This document shows, one piece after another, positions 25,011-34,378 of a stretch of DNA of 64,000 nt. The stretch lies in assembly GCA_019359035.1 (NCBI GenBank), contig JAHHIC010000066.1, positions 341,953-405,952 of the forward strand, written 5' to 3'. The translations under genes and the position numbers were made by a program. The notes below the pieces were generated by a model. The model did not search any database. It was not told the origin of the DNA and was given only the letters and a program-made list of their open reading frames with translations. The DNA is from Scytonematopsis contorta HA4267-MV1 (GTDB taxonomy: Bacteria > Cyanobacteriota > Cyanobacteriia > Cyanobacteriales > Nostocaceae). Position 1 is the stretch's first letter. Every line of letters begins with the position of its first letter.

Positions 25011-25775
25011 ATGCATAATATTTCTAAACGTAGAATAAATAAAAAGATAAAATCGGTAGTTTTATTAAGAAGTTTTATCGCCTTTTCCTGCGTAGCATTT
25101 TCCGCTTTTACCTTATTGTCCACGTCCAAAGTAGAAAAAACTAACGCGCAAACACTACCCTCACAGCAACAATCATCCAATAAATCATCCAAGTATCAAC
25201 TATTGTCGGATACAAATTCTCCTAATCGACAATATGCTATTGCATGGGGAATTCCTGGTAGAACTAGAAATTCTAGCGAAATAGAACCAACTGATAACCT
25301 TGACAAAGTTGAGAATTATTTAGTTGATATAAAAACTAATAAAATTATTACTACACTCCGCAATTGCCAATATTTCCCTAGCCAAAATCATGGTAGTTAT
25401 TTTGTACACTGGAGTGCAAATTCCCAACTTGTATTATTTACTCATCAGCGTAAATGGGAACCACAAGCTGTGTCTTTAGCTAACGTTAATGGCGTTCAAG
25501 TAAATGTATTAGATAGATTAGTGAAAGATGCCCGTGCGTATTTAGCTAAAAATGATAGTGTAGCTTACCAAGCTAACCAAAAAAAGTTAGTTTTTAATTT
25601 AGAAAATGATTCCAAATCCTTACAGCTAACTGAAAGTCGTTTGCTATTACCTGTAAATGTTTACATTCCCAAAGCAGAGAATGGATATGAGCGAAATTTA
25701 TTAATCACTTATCAAGTTGCGAAAGCAGGTAATAATATTATTCTCAGGCTGATTGGTGTGAAAAATTTGGTGTGA
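25011..25775 (+). CDS. Secreted hypothetical protein
   Basis: 254 residues with a basic N-terminus and a signal-like segment (SFIAFSCVAFSAFTLLSTS) and a possible cleavage after NAQT. The mature part begins with a Ser/Gln-rich linker, then contains SPNRQYAIAWGIPG, LVDIKTNKIITTLRNCQYFP, FVHWSANSQLVLFTHQRKW, a beta-rich pattern resembling WD40-like or beta-propeller repeats (the W-S-N-S-Q motif). No family assigned. A GTG one codon upstream is an alternative start. Confidence 0.6.
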   Translation: MHNISKRRINKKIKSVVLLRSFIAFSCVAFSAFTLLSTSKVEKTNAQTLPSQQQSSNKSSKYQLLSDTNSPNRQYAIAWGIPGRTRNSSEIEPTDNLDKVENYLVDIKTNKIITTLRNCQYFPSQNHGSYFVHWSANSQLVLFTHQRKWEPQAVSLANVNGVQVNVLDRLVKDARAYLAKNDSVAYQANQKKLVFNLENDSKSLQLTESRLLLPVNVYIPKAENGYERNLLITYQVAKAGNNIILRLIGVKNLV

Positions 25776-25987
25776 AAAATAAGGCATAAAAAGTTACCTA
25801 AAATTTAAGTATCAAGCTAGCATCTGTCAGGTTTTCTCAGGTTTTCACAGATAATGTCCACTTCTATTAGCCCGTATTATAGTCGCGATTTGCGAAGACA
25901 ATATATTTACTTATTGTTTAAGAAAATTTTACAATCACTGACGTAATATTTACGGATGAATTTTAGGTTTGTACTTATATTAGAGGC
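25776..25987. other. Intergenic region, no gene seen
   Basis: AT-rich; TCTGTCAGGTTTTCTCAGGTTTTCACAG contains a short direct repeat of CAGGTTTTC. It leads into the MITE-like element. Confidence 0.4.
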
Positions 25988-26235
25988 AGAGGATGTTTAT
26001 AAATAAAATATAAAGCTTAATTTATGCCACAAGCCAGCGATTAAAATCGCTGTCTAAAAGCTAAAGTCCTCTAAAAGAGGACTGATAATAGAGTTTCTAG
26101 AACTTAATCATTATTTTATAGACACCCTATAAAAGAGTATTTAGAAAAAACACTAAACTCCATAAAGATTATCATTAGTCCTCTTTAGAGGACTTTAGCT
26201 ATCAGACAGTGACTTTAGTCGCTGGCTTTCTGGCA
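25988..26235. mobile_element. MITE-like element (copy B)
   Basis: The left end AGAGGATGTTTATAAA (25988-26003) is identical to copy A. The inner arms carry a left core palindrome GCGATTAAAATCGC, the TCTAAAAGCTAAAGTCCTCT block, and a right arm with AGTCCTCTTTAGAGGACT and GTGACTTTAGTCGC. The right terminal repeat is missing; the element ends 8 bp before the nuiA stop. Confidence 0.65.
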
Positions 26236-26242
26236 TAATGCC

Positions 26243-26641
26243 TTAAGTCTCCACAGCCTTAGTGGACAACCCAGCTAAATTACCTTCAGGAGTTGTACCC
26301 ACTATATAAACATCAATTTCAACAGTTCCTAACTGATACACCTGGAGATTGGCTAAACTTGACTTAATAATATCCACCAGTGTTTTAAACTTAGAGACAG
26401 TAGCTTTTTCTTCTTCTCCGTGCCAATCTTCCTCAGAGCAAGCCCAGCAAAAAAAATCATCAACCGTGGTAGTTTGAATAAAAATACCTGGGGAATGACC
26501 AGTAGAAATAATAACTTTTTCAGGTGTTACAGGTGCTTTATCTTCCCATAAGAAAACCTCAAACGGGTACTCCGACTCACTCATCCAGAGTAAGTCCTCA
26601 GAAGCTTTCTTTAACTGGTCTGTAATTTCCACGTTAGTCAT
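26243..26641 (-). CDS. nuiA: Nuclease A inhibitor (NuiA-like)
   Basis: 132 residues, close to the roughly 135 of Anabaena NuiA, which binds and blocks the non-specific nuclease NucA. The N-terminal helix (LKKASEDLLWMSESEYPFEV) and the C-terminus (YQLGTVEIDVYIVGTTPEGN followed by LAGLSTKAVET) match what I remember of the family. No nuclease gene is in the window. It lies 53 bp before (upstream of, on the plus map) the GNAT gene on the same strand. Confidence 0.88.
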   Translation of the reverse strand: MTNVEITDQLKKASEDLLWMSESEYPFEVFLWEDKAPVTPEKVIISTGHSPGIFIQTTTVDDFFCWACSEEDWHGEEEKATVSKFKTLVDIIKSSLANLQVYQLGTVEIDVYIVGTTPEGNLAGLSTKAVET

Positions 26642-26694
26642 CGAGAAGCACCAAACTGCGATTATTCAATTTTATAGGTTACTGTTTAATTTCT

Positions 26695-27585
26695 TTAGCC
26701 TAACTCCAAAGTTGTTACACCAAATATACGGTTAATATCAATCGATGGTGTCTGGTAACAGTACATACGCACGCAGGTGAATACTGGTTGCAATTGATAG
26801 CGCTGAGTCAACTCAGAAATTGCAGGATTAATATCGGGTATATCGATAAATACAGGCTGTTGTGCAGCATGGGTTGTTAGTGCTTGAAAAAGACACTCCG
26901 CAATTTCAGGAGAATCACCAAATAATGGACCAATTTTAAAACCCTTATAGCAAGGACGTATAACACCATAGCCTTTTAACTTACCAGATTCCACTACTCC
27001 ATAAGCATACCCATTTGGTACGTTAATCCAAGGTTCGAGAAACTGAGGACGACTAGTGGGAAACAACTGTTCGTCATAACTCAAAATTTCGGTAAAGGGT
27101 ATAGTAGATAGCGGCACTACTGAGTCTGGCACAACACCAGAATCATTAGACTCGTAAACATGGCGAATATGGCGATATGCTGGAATGAAACCAATATCGC
27201 GATAAGTTTTCTCTCTTTCAACAACTCCATCTAAACCTACACTGCATCGATTTAAATCGAGTCTTTCATTCATTTTTTGCCAAGCATTTTGCCAAATTTG
27301 TGTACCATATCCTTGTCCTCGGTATTCTGGTTTGACAATGTACAGTCCAATAAATGCAAAAGTCGCATCATAACAAACTATTGAAACACAACCTACTGGT
27401 TTTTCATTCAATTTTCCGATAAAAAATCCAGCCTTGTCAGCAGCATAAAAAGCCCTCGCATCATTAATACCAGGGTTCCATCCCTCTAACAAAGCCCAAT
27501 CCAATGCAAGTTGCACGTCGGGTAATTGCATTTGATGTATTTCTAAAGCATTCATATGTTCTAGCAAAAAGGATATACTTACCAT
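26695..27585 (-). CDS. GNAT-family N-acetyltransferase, two-domain
   Basis: 296 residues (286 if the ATG at 27555 is used). Residues about 11-145 form a GNAT domain with the acetyl-CoA loop YRGQGYGTQIW preceded by the IGLYIVKPE strand. Residues about 170-290 are a second GNAT-like domain of the YitH/DUF1248 type (YAYGVVESGKLKGYGVIRPC, YKGFKIGPLFGD). Such proteins usually modify small molecules; the substrate is unknown. It is followed by nuiA and preceded by a small hypothetical gene, all on the minus strand. Confidence 0.85.
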   Translation of the reverse strand: MVSISFLLEHMNALEIHQMQLPDVQLALDWALLEGWNPGINDARAFYAADKAGFFIGKLNEKPVGCVSIVCYDATFAFIGLYIVKPEYRGQGYGTQIWQNAWQKMNERLDLNRCSVGLDGVVEREKTYRDIGFIPAYRHIRHVYESNDSGVVPDSVVPLSTIPFTEILSYDEQLFPTSRPQFLEPWINVPNGYAYGVVESGKLKGYGVIRPCYKGFKIGPLFGDSPEIAECLFQALTTHAAQQPVFIDIPDINPAISELTQRYQLQPVFTCVRMYCYQTPSIDINRIFGVTTLELG

Positions 27586-27630
27586 TTTGCTAGTAATTTT
27601 TAATAAATGTATGGAGTCGTTAGGTTCGGG

Positions 27631-27924
27631 TTACTCTTCTGACTCAGCAAGTTCCTCCAGATGAAAAGCAACATTATTCAGTGACATTTGAATTTCGTTA
27701 CTATAAGAAAGATTTCTCCACCTACTACTTGTAGCATTATCCAGCGCAGTAGTATCTAAGTATCGCGCAAAAACCACGATTTTTTCCGAGTCTGTTTTTG
27801 CTGATGCCAAATTTTCTAAAAATTCCTGAGGTGTCATAGGTTTCCAGTTCAAAAAAATAGTTCTTAATATTTTTGCCACACCCGAATTGAAATTTCTGAT
27901 ATCAGCTTGCATTATTACTTGCAT
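27631..27924 (-). CDS. Hypothetical protein
   Basis: 97 residues (or 93 from the internal Met at residue 5, MQADIRNFNSG). No signal peptide or membrane segment; mixed helical composition (PMTPQEFLENLASAKTDSEK) with an acidic C-terminus. Lies 46 bp upstream of the GNAT gene and could be co-transcribed. I do not recognise a family. Confidence 0.5.
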   Translation of the reverse strand: MQVIMQADIRNFNSGVAKILRTIFLNWKPMTPQEFLENLASAKTDSEKIVVFARYLDTTALDNATSSRWRNLSYSNEIQMSLNNVAFHLEELAESEE

Positions 27925-28222
27925 TTATGAAAATATTTAAACCTTTTAAGGAATCATAGACCCCTTCCTTGTAGCTAGGTGAAAGGGATTGGAAGTTAGG
28001 TCTGTGTCAAGCAAGTAAATACCCGAAGAATTTATTTCTTAAAAATCCCTTAAATCTGTGTAAACATGTTCAATTAAGCATCTAGTAACAGGTTATTTTC
28101 CAAAAAACAAGCGGACTTAACCTTTACCAGCTATGCTTTGAGGTTATATGCTTAGCTTGCAACGAGAGCACATGGCAAAATAATATCTTTGGAAAACCTT
28201 ACTACTTTAAGTTGGTCTATTT

Positions 28223-29464
28223 ATGAAAAAAAATAAAACTATACTAGCTGCGCTGTTTACCACTTGCGCTGTAATCCTTACAGCCTGCGGTGGTGGAAAC
28301 AGTGGTACAAACAGTACAAATAATGGTACTACGACTGATACATCCAACAGTTCCACAGGGACAGTATCAGGGCCGATTCCCATTGGAATAGCTTTCGCAC
28401 AAACAAGCAACGTAGCCTTATTAGGTCAAGACGGAATTTCTGGTGTCAAAATTGCCGAAAAATACTTTAATGATAAAGGCGGTATTAACGGCACTCCCAT
28501 TAAATTAGTCTTACAAGACACAGGAGGAGACGAAGCAGGAGCAATTAACGCTTTCCAAACATTAATTAACAAAGATAAAGTTGTGGGTATCGTCGGTCCA
28601 ACCCTATCACAGCAAGCATTCGGTGCTAATCCTTTTGCCGAAAGAGCTAAAGTTCCGGTGATTGGTGCATCTAACACAGCCAAAGGAATCCCTGAAATAG
28701 GCGATTATGTTGCGCGTGTTTCCGCACCAAGTTCTATCGTAGCTCCCAACTCAGTCAAAGCAGCACTCAAACAAAACCCCAAAATTAAAAAAGTGGCTGT
28801 TTTCTTCGCTCAAAATGACGCCTTTAGTAAATCGGAAACAGAAATTTTCCAAAAAACAGTTAAAGACTCAAATCTAGAACTAGTAACAGTACAAAAATTC
28901 CAAACTACTGACACTGATTTTCAAGCTCAAGCGACCAATGCTTTAAACTTAAAACCCGACTTAATAATCACATCCGGTTTAGCTGCAGACGGAGGAAACC
29001 TAGTTAGACAACTGCGGGAGCTAGGTTACAAAGGTATAATTGTTGGGGGAAATGGGATGAATACTTCCAATATATTTAAAGTTTGTAAAGCATTATGTGA
29101 TGGTGTATTAGTAGCACAGGCTTACAGTCCCGAACATCCATCAGAAATTAACAAAACGTTCCGTCAAGCTTTTCAAAATCAGTTTAAATCAGAACCCCCC
29201 CAATTTAGCGGTCAAGCTTTTACTGCAGTACAAGTATATGTAGAAGCGCTCAAAGCTTTAGATAGCAAAAGCAAAATTAATAAACTTCCCCTAGGACAAC
29301 TGCGAACAGAATTAAATAAGCAGCTATTAACAGGGAAGTATGATACACCTTTGGGAGAAATATCTTTCACACCAATTGGTGAAGTTGTACAAAAAGATTT
29401 CTATGTTGCTCAAATAAAAATGAGTCAAGATGGAAGTACTGGTAAATTTGTTTTTGTGAAGTAG
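28223..29464 (+). CDS. natB: Branched-chain/neutral amino-acid binding lipoprotein (NatB type)
   Basis: 413 residues with a lipoprotein signal (TTCAVILTACGGG, lipobox Cys at residue 22) and a Gly/Asn/Thr-rich linker. The Leu/Ile/Val-binding fold follows: IPIGIAFAQTSNVALLGQDG, KIAEKYFNDKGGINGTPIKL, VVGIVGPTLSQQAF, VPVIGASNTA. This closely recalls Anabaena NatB of the N-I neutral amino-acid permease. It is first in a complete operon (binding protein, two permeases, two ATPases). Confidence 0.93.
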   Translation: MKKNKTILAALFTTCAVILTACGGGNSGTNSTNNGTTTDTSNSSTGTVSGPIPIGIAFAQTSNVALLGQDGISGVKIAEKYFNDKGGINGTPIKLVLQDTGGDEAGAINAFQTLINKDKVVGIVGPTLSQQAFGANPFAERAKVPVIGASNTAKGIPEIGDYVARVSAPSSIVAPNSVKAALKQNPKIKKVAVFFAQNDAFSKSETEIFQKTVKDSNLELVTVQKFQTTDTDFQAQATNALNLKPDLIITSGLAADGGNLVRQLRELGYKGIIVGGNGMNTSNIFKVCKALCDGVLVAQAYSPEHPSEINKTFRQAFQNQFKSEPPQFSGQAFTAVQVYVEALKALDSKSKINKLPLGQLRTELNKQLLTGKYDTPLGEISFTPIGEVVQKDFYVAQIKMSQDGSTGKFVFVK

Positions 29465-29482
29465 GTTCTAGATTCAAATTAG

Positions 29483-30433
29483 GTGAATATATCTTTATTT
29501 TTGCAACAAATTCTTAATGGTTTATCCATTGGTAGCACCTACGCTATGTTTGCCCTTGGATACACTTTAGTGTATTCAATTTTAGGAATAATTAACTTAG
29601 CCCACGGTGCTGTCTTTACCTTAGGAGCCTATTTTACCTATGCTCTTATGGGTGGAGCCTTTGGATTTAGTGGGGTACTGGCTAATGCCTCCTTACCAGT
29701 ACAACTACCATTTCCCATAGCCTTAATTTTAGCAAGTACCATCGCTGGATGTATTGGTGTAATAATCGAACGCATTGCATTTTTACCTTTGCGTCTTAAA
29801 GGTTCCGACCCTTTACTAACAGTAGTTTCTAGCTTAGGTGTAGGGCTAATAATTGTAAATTTAATTCAATATTTAGTAGGAGCAGAAAACTACAACTTTC
29901 CCGCAAATACTTACGGCAATTTACCTACAGCAATTAATTTTGGAACCCTAGAAAATCCCATACCAATTCGTACAGTACAATTAATAATTTTTGCCATATC
30001 AATGATAGTAGTAGCAATACTCACCTACTTTATTAATAGTACAAAATATGGTAAAGCAATGCAGGCAATCGCTGAGGACGCAACCACAGCCAGCTTACTA
30101 GGAATAAACTCTGATAAATTTATTGTACTCACCTTTTTTATCAGTAGCTTCTTAGCAGGAATGGCAGGAAGTTTACTTGCTTCCAGCGTCAGTATTGCAG
30201 GCCCCTATTTTGGTATAGCCTTTGGACTAAGAGGACTAGCCGTAATAGTTTTAGGTGGATTAGGAAGTATTCCCGGTGCAGTTTTAGGAGGTTTAGTTAT
30301 TGGAGTAATAGAAGCATTAGTACCAAGCGAATATTCTGGATATAAAGACGCAGTTTCCTTCGGAATATTGTTTATTATGTTATTAGTTAGACCACAGGGT
30401 TTACTAGGACGTAAATTCATACAAAAAGTTTAA
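29483..30433 (+). CDS. livH: ABC transporter inner-membrane permease, LivH type
   Basis: 316 residues, about eight transmembrane helices. LNGLSIGSTYAMFALGYTLV and YSILGIINLAHGAVFTLGAY are the canonical LivH N-terminus, and AIAEDATTASLLGINSD is the EAA-like loop contacting the ATPase. Start is a GTG at 29483, 18 bp after the binding-protein gene. Cyanobacterial counterpart is one of the NatC/NatD permeases. Confidence 0.93.
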   Translation: MNISLFLQQILNGLSIGSTYAMFALGYTLVYSILGIINLAHGAVFTLGAYFTYALMGGAFGFSGVLANASLPVQLPFPIALILASTIAGCIGVIIERIAFLPLRLKGSDPLLTVVSSLGVGLIIVNLIQYLVGAENYNFPANTYGNLPTAINFGTLENPIPIRTVQLIIFAISMIVVAILTYFINSTKYGKAMQAIAEDATTASLLGINSDKFIVLTFFISSFLAGMAGSLLASSVSIAGPYFGIAFGLRGLAVIVLGGLGSIPGAVLGGLVIGVIEALVPSEYSGYKDAVSFGILFIMLLVRPQGLLGRKFIQKV

Positions 30434-30507
30434 CAAAGAAAAGTACTTCCTTCTTCCTCTTCTCTCTTCCTTCTTGGCTCCTTGGCTCCTTGGCGGTTCG
30501 TAAAAAA

Positions 30508-31443
30508 ATGAATGAATTTATAGCAACATACGGTTCTTTAATAGTCGCAATGGTATTAGGAGCATTAATGGGATTATCCTTATACTTACCATTAATGGCA
30601 GGACAATTATCCCTAGCAAGTCCCGGCTTCTACGCATTAGGTGGATATACAGCCGCAATTCTTTCCACCAAAGTTTTTCCTTCCAGCAGTGGCTCATTCC
30701 CCGTCCCTTTTTTACTACTAGAAATGTTAATAGCTGGTGTAATTTCTGGCTTATTAGGGCTAGCAGTAGGAATACCAGCTTTAAGACTAAAAGGAATATA
30801 TTTAGCCATCGCAACAATTGCCTTCGTAGAAGTATTAAGAGTTGTATGCCTAAACTTAGAAATTACAGGTGGTGCAGTGGGAATTTTTGGTATACCTCAA
30901 CCATTTGATACATCTATTGGATATTTATGGATTGCTTTACCATTACTAATAATTAGTATGGTTCTGTTTTACCGCTTAGAACGCATTCGAGTCGGTAGAG
31001 CATTTATAGCTATTCGCGAAGATGAACTAGCTGCAGGAGCAATGGGGATTAACCCAACATATTACAAAGTTTTAGCATTTACTCTCGGAGCAATTTTAGC
31101 AGGAATGATTGGTGCTATTAGTGCCCATTTTTTGAATACTTGGAACACTCGTCAAGGTACTTTTGACGCTAGTATAGTCTACTTGACATTTGTACTGATT
31201 GGTGGTTCTAAAACTTTTTTAGGCTCTGTTGTAGGAGGAATGGTTTTTACTGCTTTACCAGAAGTATTAAGAGGCTTAGCTGACACAGGTGGTTTACCTA
31301 TCTGGTTAGGAAACTTTTTGCGCGACGGAAGACTAATTATTTTTGGAATACTGATAGTCATCGGTACAATTTTCTTCCCTCAAGGTTTAGTAACTCCTGA
31401 TTTATTTAAAAAATTTTCTAAAAAAAATTATAAGGCAAAATAA
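30508..31443 (+). CDS. livM: ABC transporter inner-membrane permease, LivM type
   Basis: 311 residues from the ATG at 30508 (a TTG at 30490 is weaker and lies in a CTTGGCTCC repeat). LYLPLMAGQLSLASPGFYAL and GLAVGIPALRLKGIYLAIAT identify LivM, and AIREDELAAGAMGINPTYYK is the EAA-like loop. Second permease of the heterodimer with the LivH-type protein. Confidence 0.93.
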   Translation: MNEFIATYGSLIVAMVLGALMGLSLYLPLMAGQLSLASPGFYALGGYTAAILSTKVFPSSSGSFPVPFLLLEMLIAGVISGLLGLAVGIPALRLKGIYLAIATIAFVEVLRVVCLNLEITGGAVGIFGIPQPFDTSIGYLWIALPLLIISMVLFYRLERIRVGRAFIAIREDELAAGAMGINPTYYKVLAFTLGAILAGMIGAISAHFLNTWNTRQGTFDASIVYLTFVLIGGSKTFLGSVVGGMVFTALPEVLRGLADTGGLPIWLGNFLRDGRLIIFGILIVIGTIFFPQGLVTPDLFKKFSKKNYKAK

Positions 31444-31504
31444 TAATTGTAGTTTTATCAATTGTAGTGCGAGCGTCTCGCTCGCGTTTTGCTGATTAAA
31501 TACC

Positions 31505-31616
31505 CAATAGCGAGCAAGATGCTCGCACTATCCAATAGCGAGCAAGATGCTCGCACTACCCAATAGCGAGCAAGATGCTCGCACTACCCAATAGCGAGCA
31601 AGATGCTCGCACTACA
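31505..31616. repeat. Four tandem 28-bp units, each a hairpin
   Basis: Units start at 31505, 31533, 31561 and 31589, reading CAATAGCGAGCAAGATGCTC then GCACTACC. Each contains the inverted pair GCGAGCA/TGCTCGC. There are no spacers. An inverted relative (GTAGTGCGAGCGTCTCGCTCGC) lies just upstream at about 31463, and a single copy near 16392. The array sits between the permease and ATPase genes of the operon. Confidence 0.9.
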
Positions 31617-31632
31617 AATAATTATACGAATT

Positions 31633-32424
31633 ATGTCGGAAAATATTACTGATTCTCAGCCAAACATAGTACTAGAAGCAAAAAACCTGACTCGACGTTT
31701 TGGTGGACTAGTCGCAGTAAACAATGTCTCATTTACTGTATATAAAGACGAAATATTTGGACTTATCGGTCCCAACGGAGCAGGGAAAACAACCCTATTT
31801 AATTTGATTACAGGGTTTATTCCTCCATCTAGCGGAAATTTACTTTATCAAGGCAAAGAAATTTCCCAAAAACCATCTCATAAAATAGCAGCTTTAGGCA
31901 TTGCTCGTACATTTCAAAATATTCGCTTATTTGGAGAAATATCAGCATTAGAAAACGTTATCATCGGACGCCATTTACATACTAATAGCAGTATGATAAA
32001 AGGATTATTCGCTATACCTCCCGCTCCTGATGAAGAACAGAAAACTAAGAAAGAAGCATTAGAATTACTAGAACTTGTTGGCTTAATTGACCGTGCTGAA
32101 GAAAAAGCAAGAAACTTTGCATACGGTGACCAAAGACGCTTAGAAATTGCCCGCGCTCTAGCACTAAAACCCAAAATTTTACTATTAGACGAACCAGCAG
32201 CAGGAATGAATCCTAGTGAAAAACAAGAACTAAGCCAATTTATTAATAAAATCCGTAATTATTTCGACCTAACAATAGTTTTAATTGAACATAACGTACC
32301 ATTAGTCATGGGATTATGTAACAGAATAGCCGTCTTAAACTTTGGAGAATTAATAACTTTAGACAAACCAGAAATAGTAAAAAATAACCCCGCAGTCATC
32401 GAAGCATATCTAGGTAACGAATAA
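31633..32424 (+). CDS. livG: ABC transporter ATPase, LivG type
   Basis: 263 residues from the ATG at 31633; an in-frame ATG at 31603 lies inside the tandem repeat and is unlikely. Walker A GPNGAGKTT, LivG-specific TFQNIRLFGEISALENVIIG, Walker B LLLDEPAAGMN and the switch His in LIEHNV are present. The ABC signature reads AYGDQRRLEIARAL, in the usual LivG form with YG instead of SG. Confidence 0.93.
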   Translation: MSENITDSQPNIVLEAKNLTRRFGGLVAVNNVSFTVYKDEIFGLIGPNGAGKTTLFNLITGFIPPSSGNLLYQGKEISQKPSHKIAALGIARTFQNIRLFGEISALENVIIGRHLHTNSSMIKGLFAIPPAPDEEQKTKKEALELLELVGLIDRAEEKARNFAYGDQRRLEIARALALKPKILLLDEPAAGMNPSEKQELSQFINKIRNYFDLTIVLIEHNVPLVMGLCNRIAVLNFGELITLDKPEIVKNNPAVIEAYLGNE

Positions 32425-32474
32425 ATTATCTCAACAGTCAACAACCAACAGTCAACAGTTAACAGCATTAGTTT

Positions 32475-33194
32475 ATGAAAACAGAATTCGTAATTTTAGA
32501 AATCAAAAATCTTTGTGTCAACTACGGTGCTATTCAAGCACTAAAAGATATTAACTTATATATTAACAGCGGCGAAGTAGTCACCTTAATTGGAGCAAAC
32601 GGAGCAGGAAAAACAACCACCCTGCGAGCAATTTCCAAAATAGTCAATTCTAAAAGTGGTAACATTATCTACCACGGACATAATATTACCCGTCGTCAAC
32701 CTCACGAAATCGTTAAACTGGGTATTGCTCATTCTCCCGAAGGAAGACGGGTGTTAGCTCGACAAACAATATATGATAATTTACTTTTGGGTGCTTTTAT
32801 CCACTCCAATCAAACTCAGATAAAAGCTGATATTAAACGTCAATTTGAATTATTTCCGCGCTTAGCAGAAAGACGCAATCAATTAGCTGGAACCCTCAGC
32901 GGTGGTGAGCAACAAATGTTAGCTATTGCACGCGCTTTGATGAGTAGACCTAAACTTTTACTTTTAGATGAGCCAAGTTTAGGTTTAGCTCCTGCAATTG
33001 TGAAGGAAATTTTTATGATTATTGAAAATTTGCGTGAAACTGGGGTGACTATTTTATTGGTAGAACAAAACGCGAATTTAGCATTAAAAATCGCTGATAG
33101 GGGATATGTTTTAGAAGCGGGTTCGATTACTTTAAGTGGTGCGGCTTCAGAATTAATTACTGATGAGCGAGTTAGAAAGGCTTATTTGGGTTGA
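32475..33194 (+). CDS. livF: ABC transporter ATPase, LivF type
   Basis: 239 residues. Walker A GANGAGKTTTL, LivF-specific SPEGRRVLARQTIYDNLLLG, signature LSGGEQQMLAIARAL, Walker B LLLDEPSLGLAP, switch LVEQNANLAL. It ends the five-gene neutral amino-acid importer operon. A TCAACAGTCAACAACCAACA-like tandem tract lies in the 50-bp gap before it. Confidence 0.94.
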   Translation: MKTEFVILEIKNLCVNYGAIQALKDINLYINSGEVVTLIGANGAGKTTTLRAISKIVNSKSGNIIYHGHNITRRQPHEIVKLGIAHSPEGRRVLARQTIYDNLLLGAFIHSNQTQIKADIKRQFELFPRLAERRNQLAGTLSGGEQQMLAIARALMSRPKLLLLDEPSLGLAPAIVKEIFMIIENLRETGVTILLVEQNANLALKIADRGYVLEAGSITLSGAASELITDERVRKAYLG

Positions 33195-33357
33195 GGAAAA
33201 TACTTGTAGCGGTTCCTGCTTTGGTGAAGTATGCAAGGGCGGGCAAGGATGCCCACCCCACAAGAACTGCTATATATAGTGGCTTATGCAATTTATCATA
33301 GCTATTTAACTACCAATTTATCGAGCGTTGTTCTAATATACCGGGGAGTAATGACTA
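33195..33357. other. Intergenic region with dispersed palindrome
   Basis: Contains the GGGCATCCTTGCCC-type repeat in reverse orientation at 33236-33264. Nothing else recognised. Confidence 0.5.
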
Positions 33358-33647
33358 ATGGAGCTAAATGAATTGCCAGGAGCGGAGTTAATCTTACCTG
33401 GACTGGACGACCTTCTCAACGGCAAAAATAATACTGTCGGGTCGCTATTAATTGCAATAGCGTCCACACGTCTACGCTCAGCTGGCTTGGATATCCGAAA
33501 GTATCTCTAGCTCCCGAACCAGAACTAGTTTTGTACGCTCATCTTCAAAACGAACGCGATGATGCGTACCCCTACTACAATGCTTTATTAAATAGTCTCA
33601 ACAGCTTTTGTGCTGCACTTGAACTAAAGTACAAATACCATAGTTGA
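33358..33647 (+). pseudogene. Frameshifted small hypothetical gene
   Basis: The first frame reads MELNELPGAELILPGLDDLL to STRLRSAGLDIRKYL and stops at 33510. A second frame overlapping near 33490 continues PKVSLAPEPELVLYAHLQNE, then DDAYPYYNALLNSLNSFCAA and ends at 33647. Together they give one coherent protein of about 96 residues of a cyanobacterial hypothetical type, so a one-base indel has probably broken the gene. Confidence 0.6.
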
Positions 33648-33806
33648 ACACAACGAATAATTCTAATATATTATATCAGCCGTGTTTGAGCATAATTTTC
33701 CAGGACTTAAAATGCGGTTTCAAATTTTACTTGTTCACAGTTTTAAGTGTTCTTGTTTGCAGCTCATTACAGCTACTTACTCCCCTCATAGTTGGCTTAC
33801 AATAAT
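33648..33806. other. Intergenic region, nothing recognised
   Basis: 159 bp between the frameshifted gene and the end of the minus-strand membrane protein gene. No feature seen. Confidence 0.4.
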
Positions 33807-34244
33807 TTACTTACGACGATGTGTAATACAATCTTCAATATATTTAGGTAAGGCGATAGAGCAAATTAGATGAAATAACATAATTAGCCAAAATTCAATA
33901 ACTTTTAAAGTACTTTGGATAAAAACTGGCTGTCCAGTCATTAGAAAAATACATGGCTGACCATAAAAAATGATAGACGGAAGATAAAGCAGTAACGAAA
34001 TAGGAATATGGGAAGCCGTTTTTCCAGTCACTAAACCAGGCAATGTGAAATATAGCACGTTCATTACATCTATTATCAACCCGCCACCCCATAGATAACC
34101 AATCTTCTGGAGTGACTTAGATGAAAGTATTTGACTGAAAAAGGATAATTGTATGAATGATGATATCCAAACAATAACTGTAAGAACAATTAATGACCTT
34201 ATAATGAGGCTGCGTAATTGTGGATTTCTAGTCCTTTGACTCAT
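33807..34244 (-). CDS. Membrane protein of unknown function
   Basis: 145 residues with about four hydrophobic helices (SLIVLTVIVWISSFIQLSFF, GLIIDVMNVLYFTLPGLV, ISLLLYLPSIIFYG, VIEFWLIMLFHLICSIALP) and basic ends. No motif of a known transporter or enzyme. It stands at the border of the SUKH/HEAT island. Confidence 0.6.
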   Translation of the reverse strand: MSQRTRNPQLRSLIIRSLIVLTVIVWISSFIQLSFFSQILSSKSLQKIGYLWGGGLIIDVMNVLYFTLPGLVTGKTASHIPISLLLYLPSIIFYGQPCIFLMTGQPVFIQSTLKVIEFWLIMLFHLICSIALPKYIEDCITHRRK

Positions 34245-34378
34245 GGTTTATAAATACGTTGTCCCATTAAACCTTTAAATGCTTCTGCTCCTTTAGAATA
34301 ACTTAATTTATTAGCTGCTACAACTGTCACCTGTCAATTACCATATGCATGTTTTCTCACAATATAAATATAGACTTA

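Noticed and set aside
31505..31616. Short regularly repeated units looking like a CRISPR array
   Set aside because: The 28-bp units are directly adjacent with no spacers and no cas genes are nearby; it is a simple tandem repeat.
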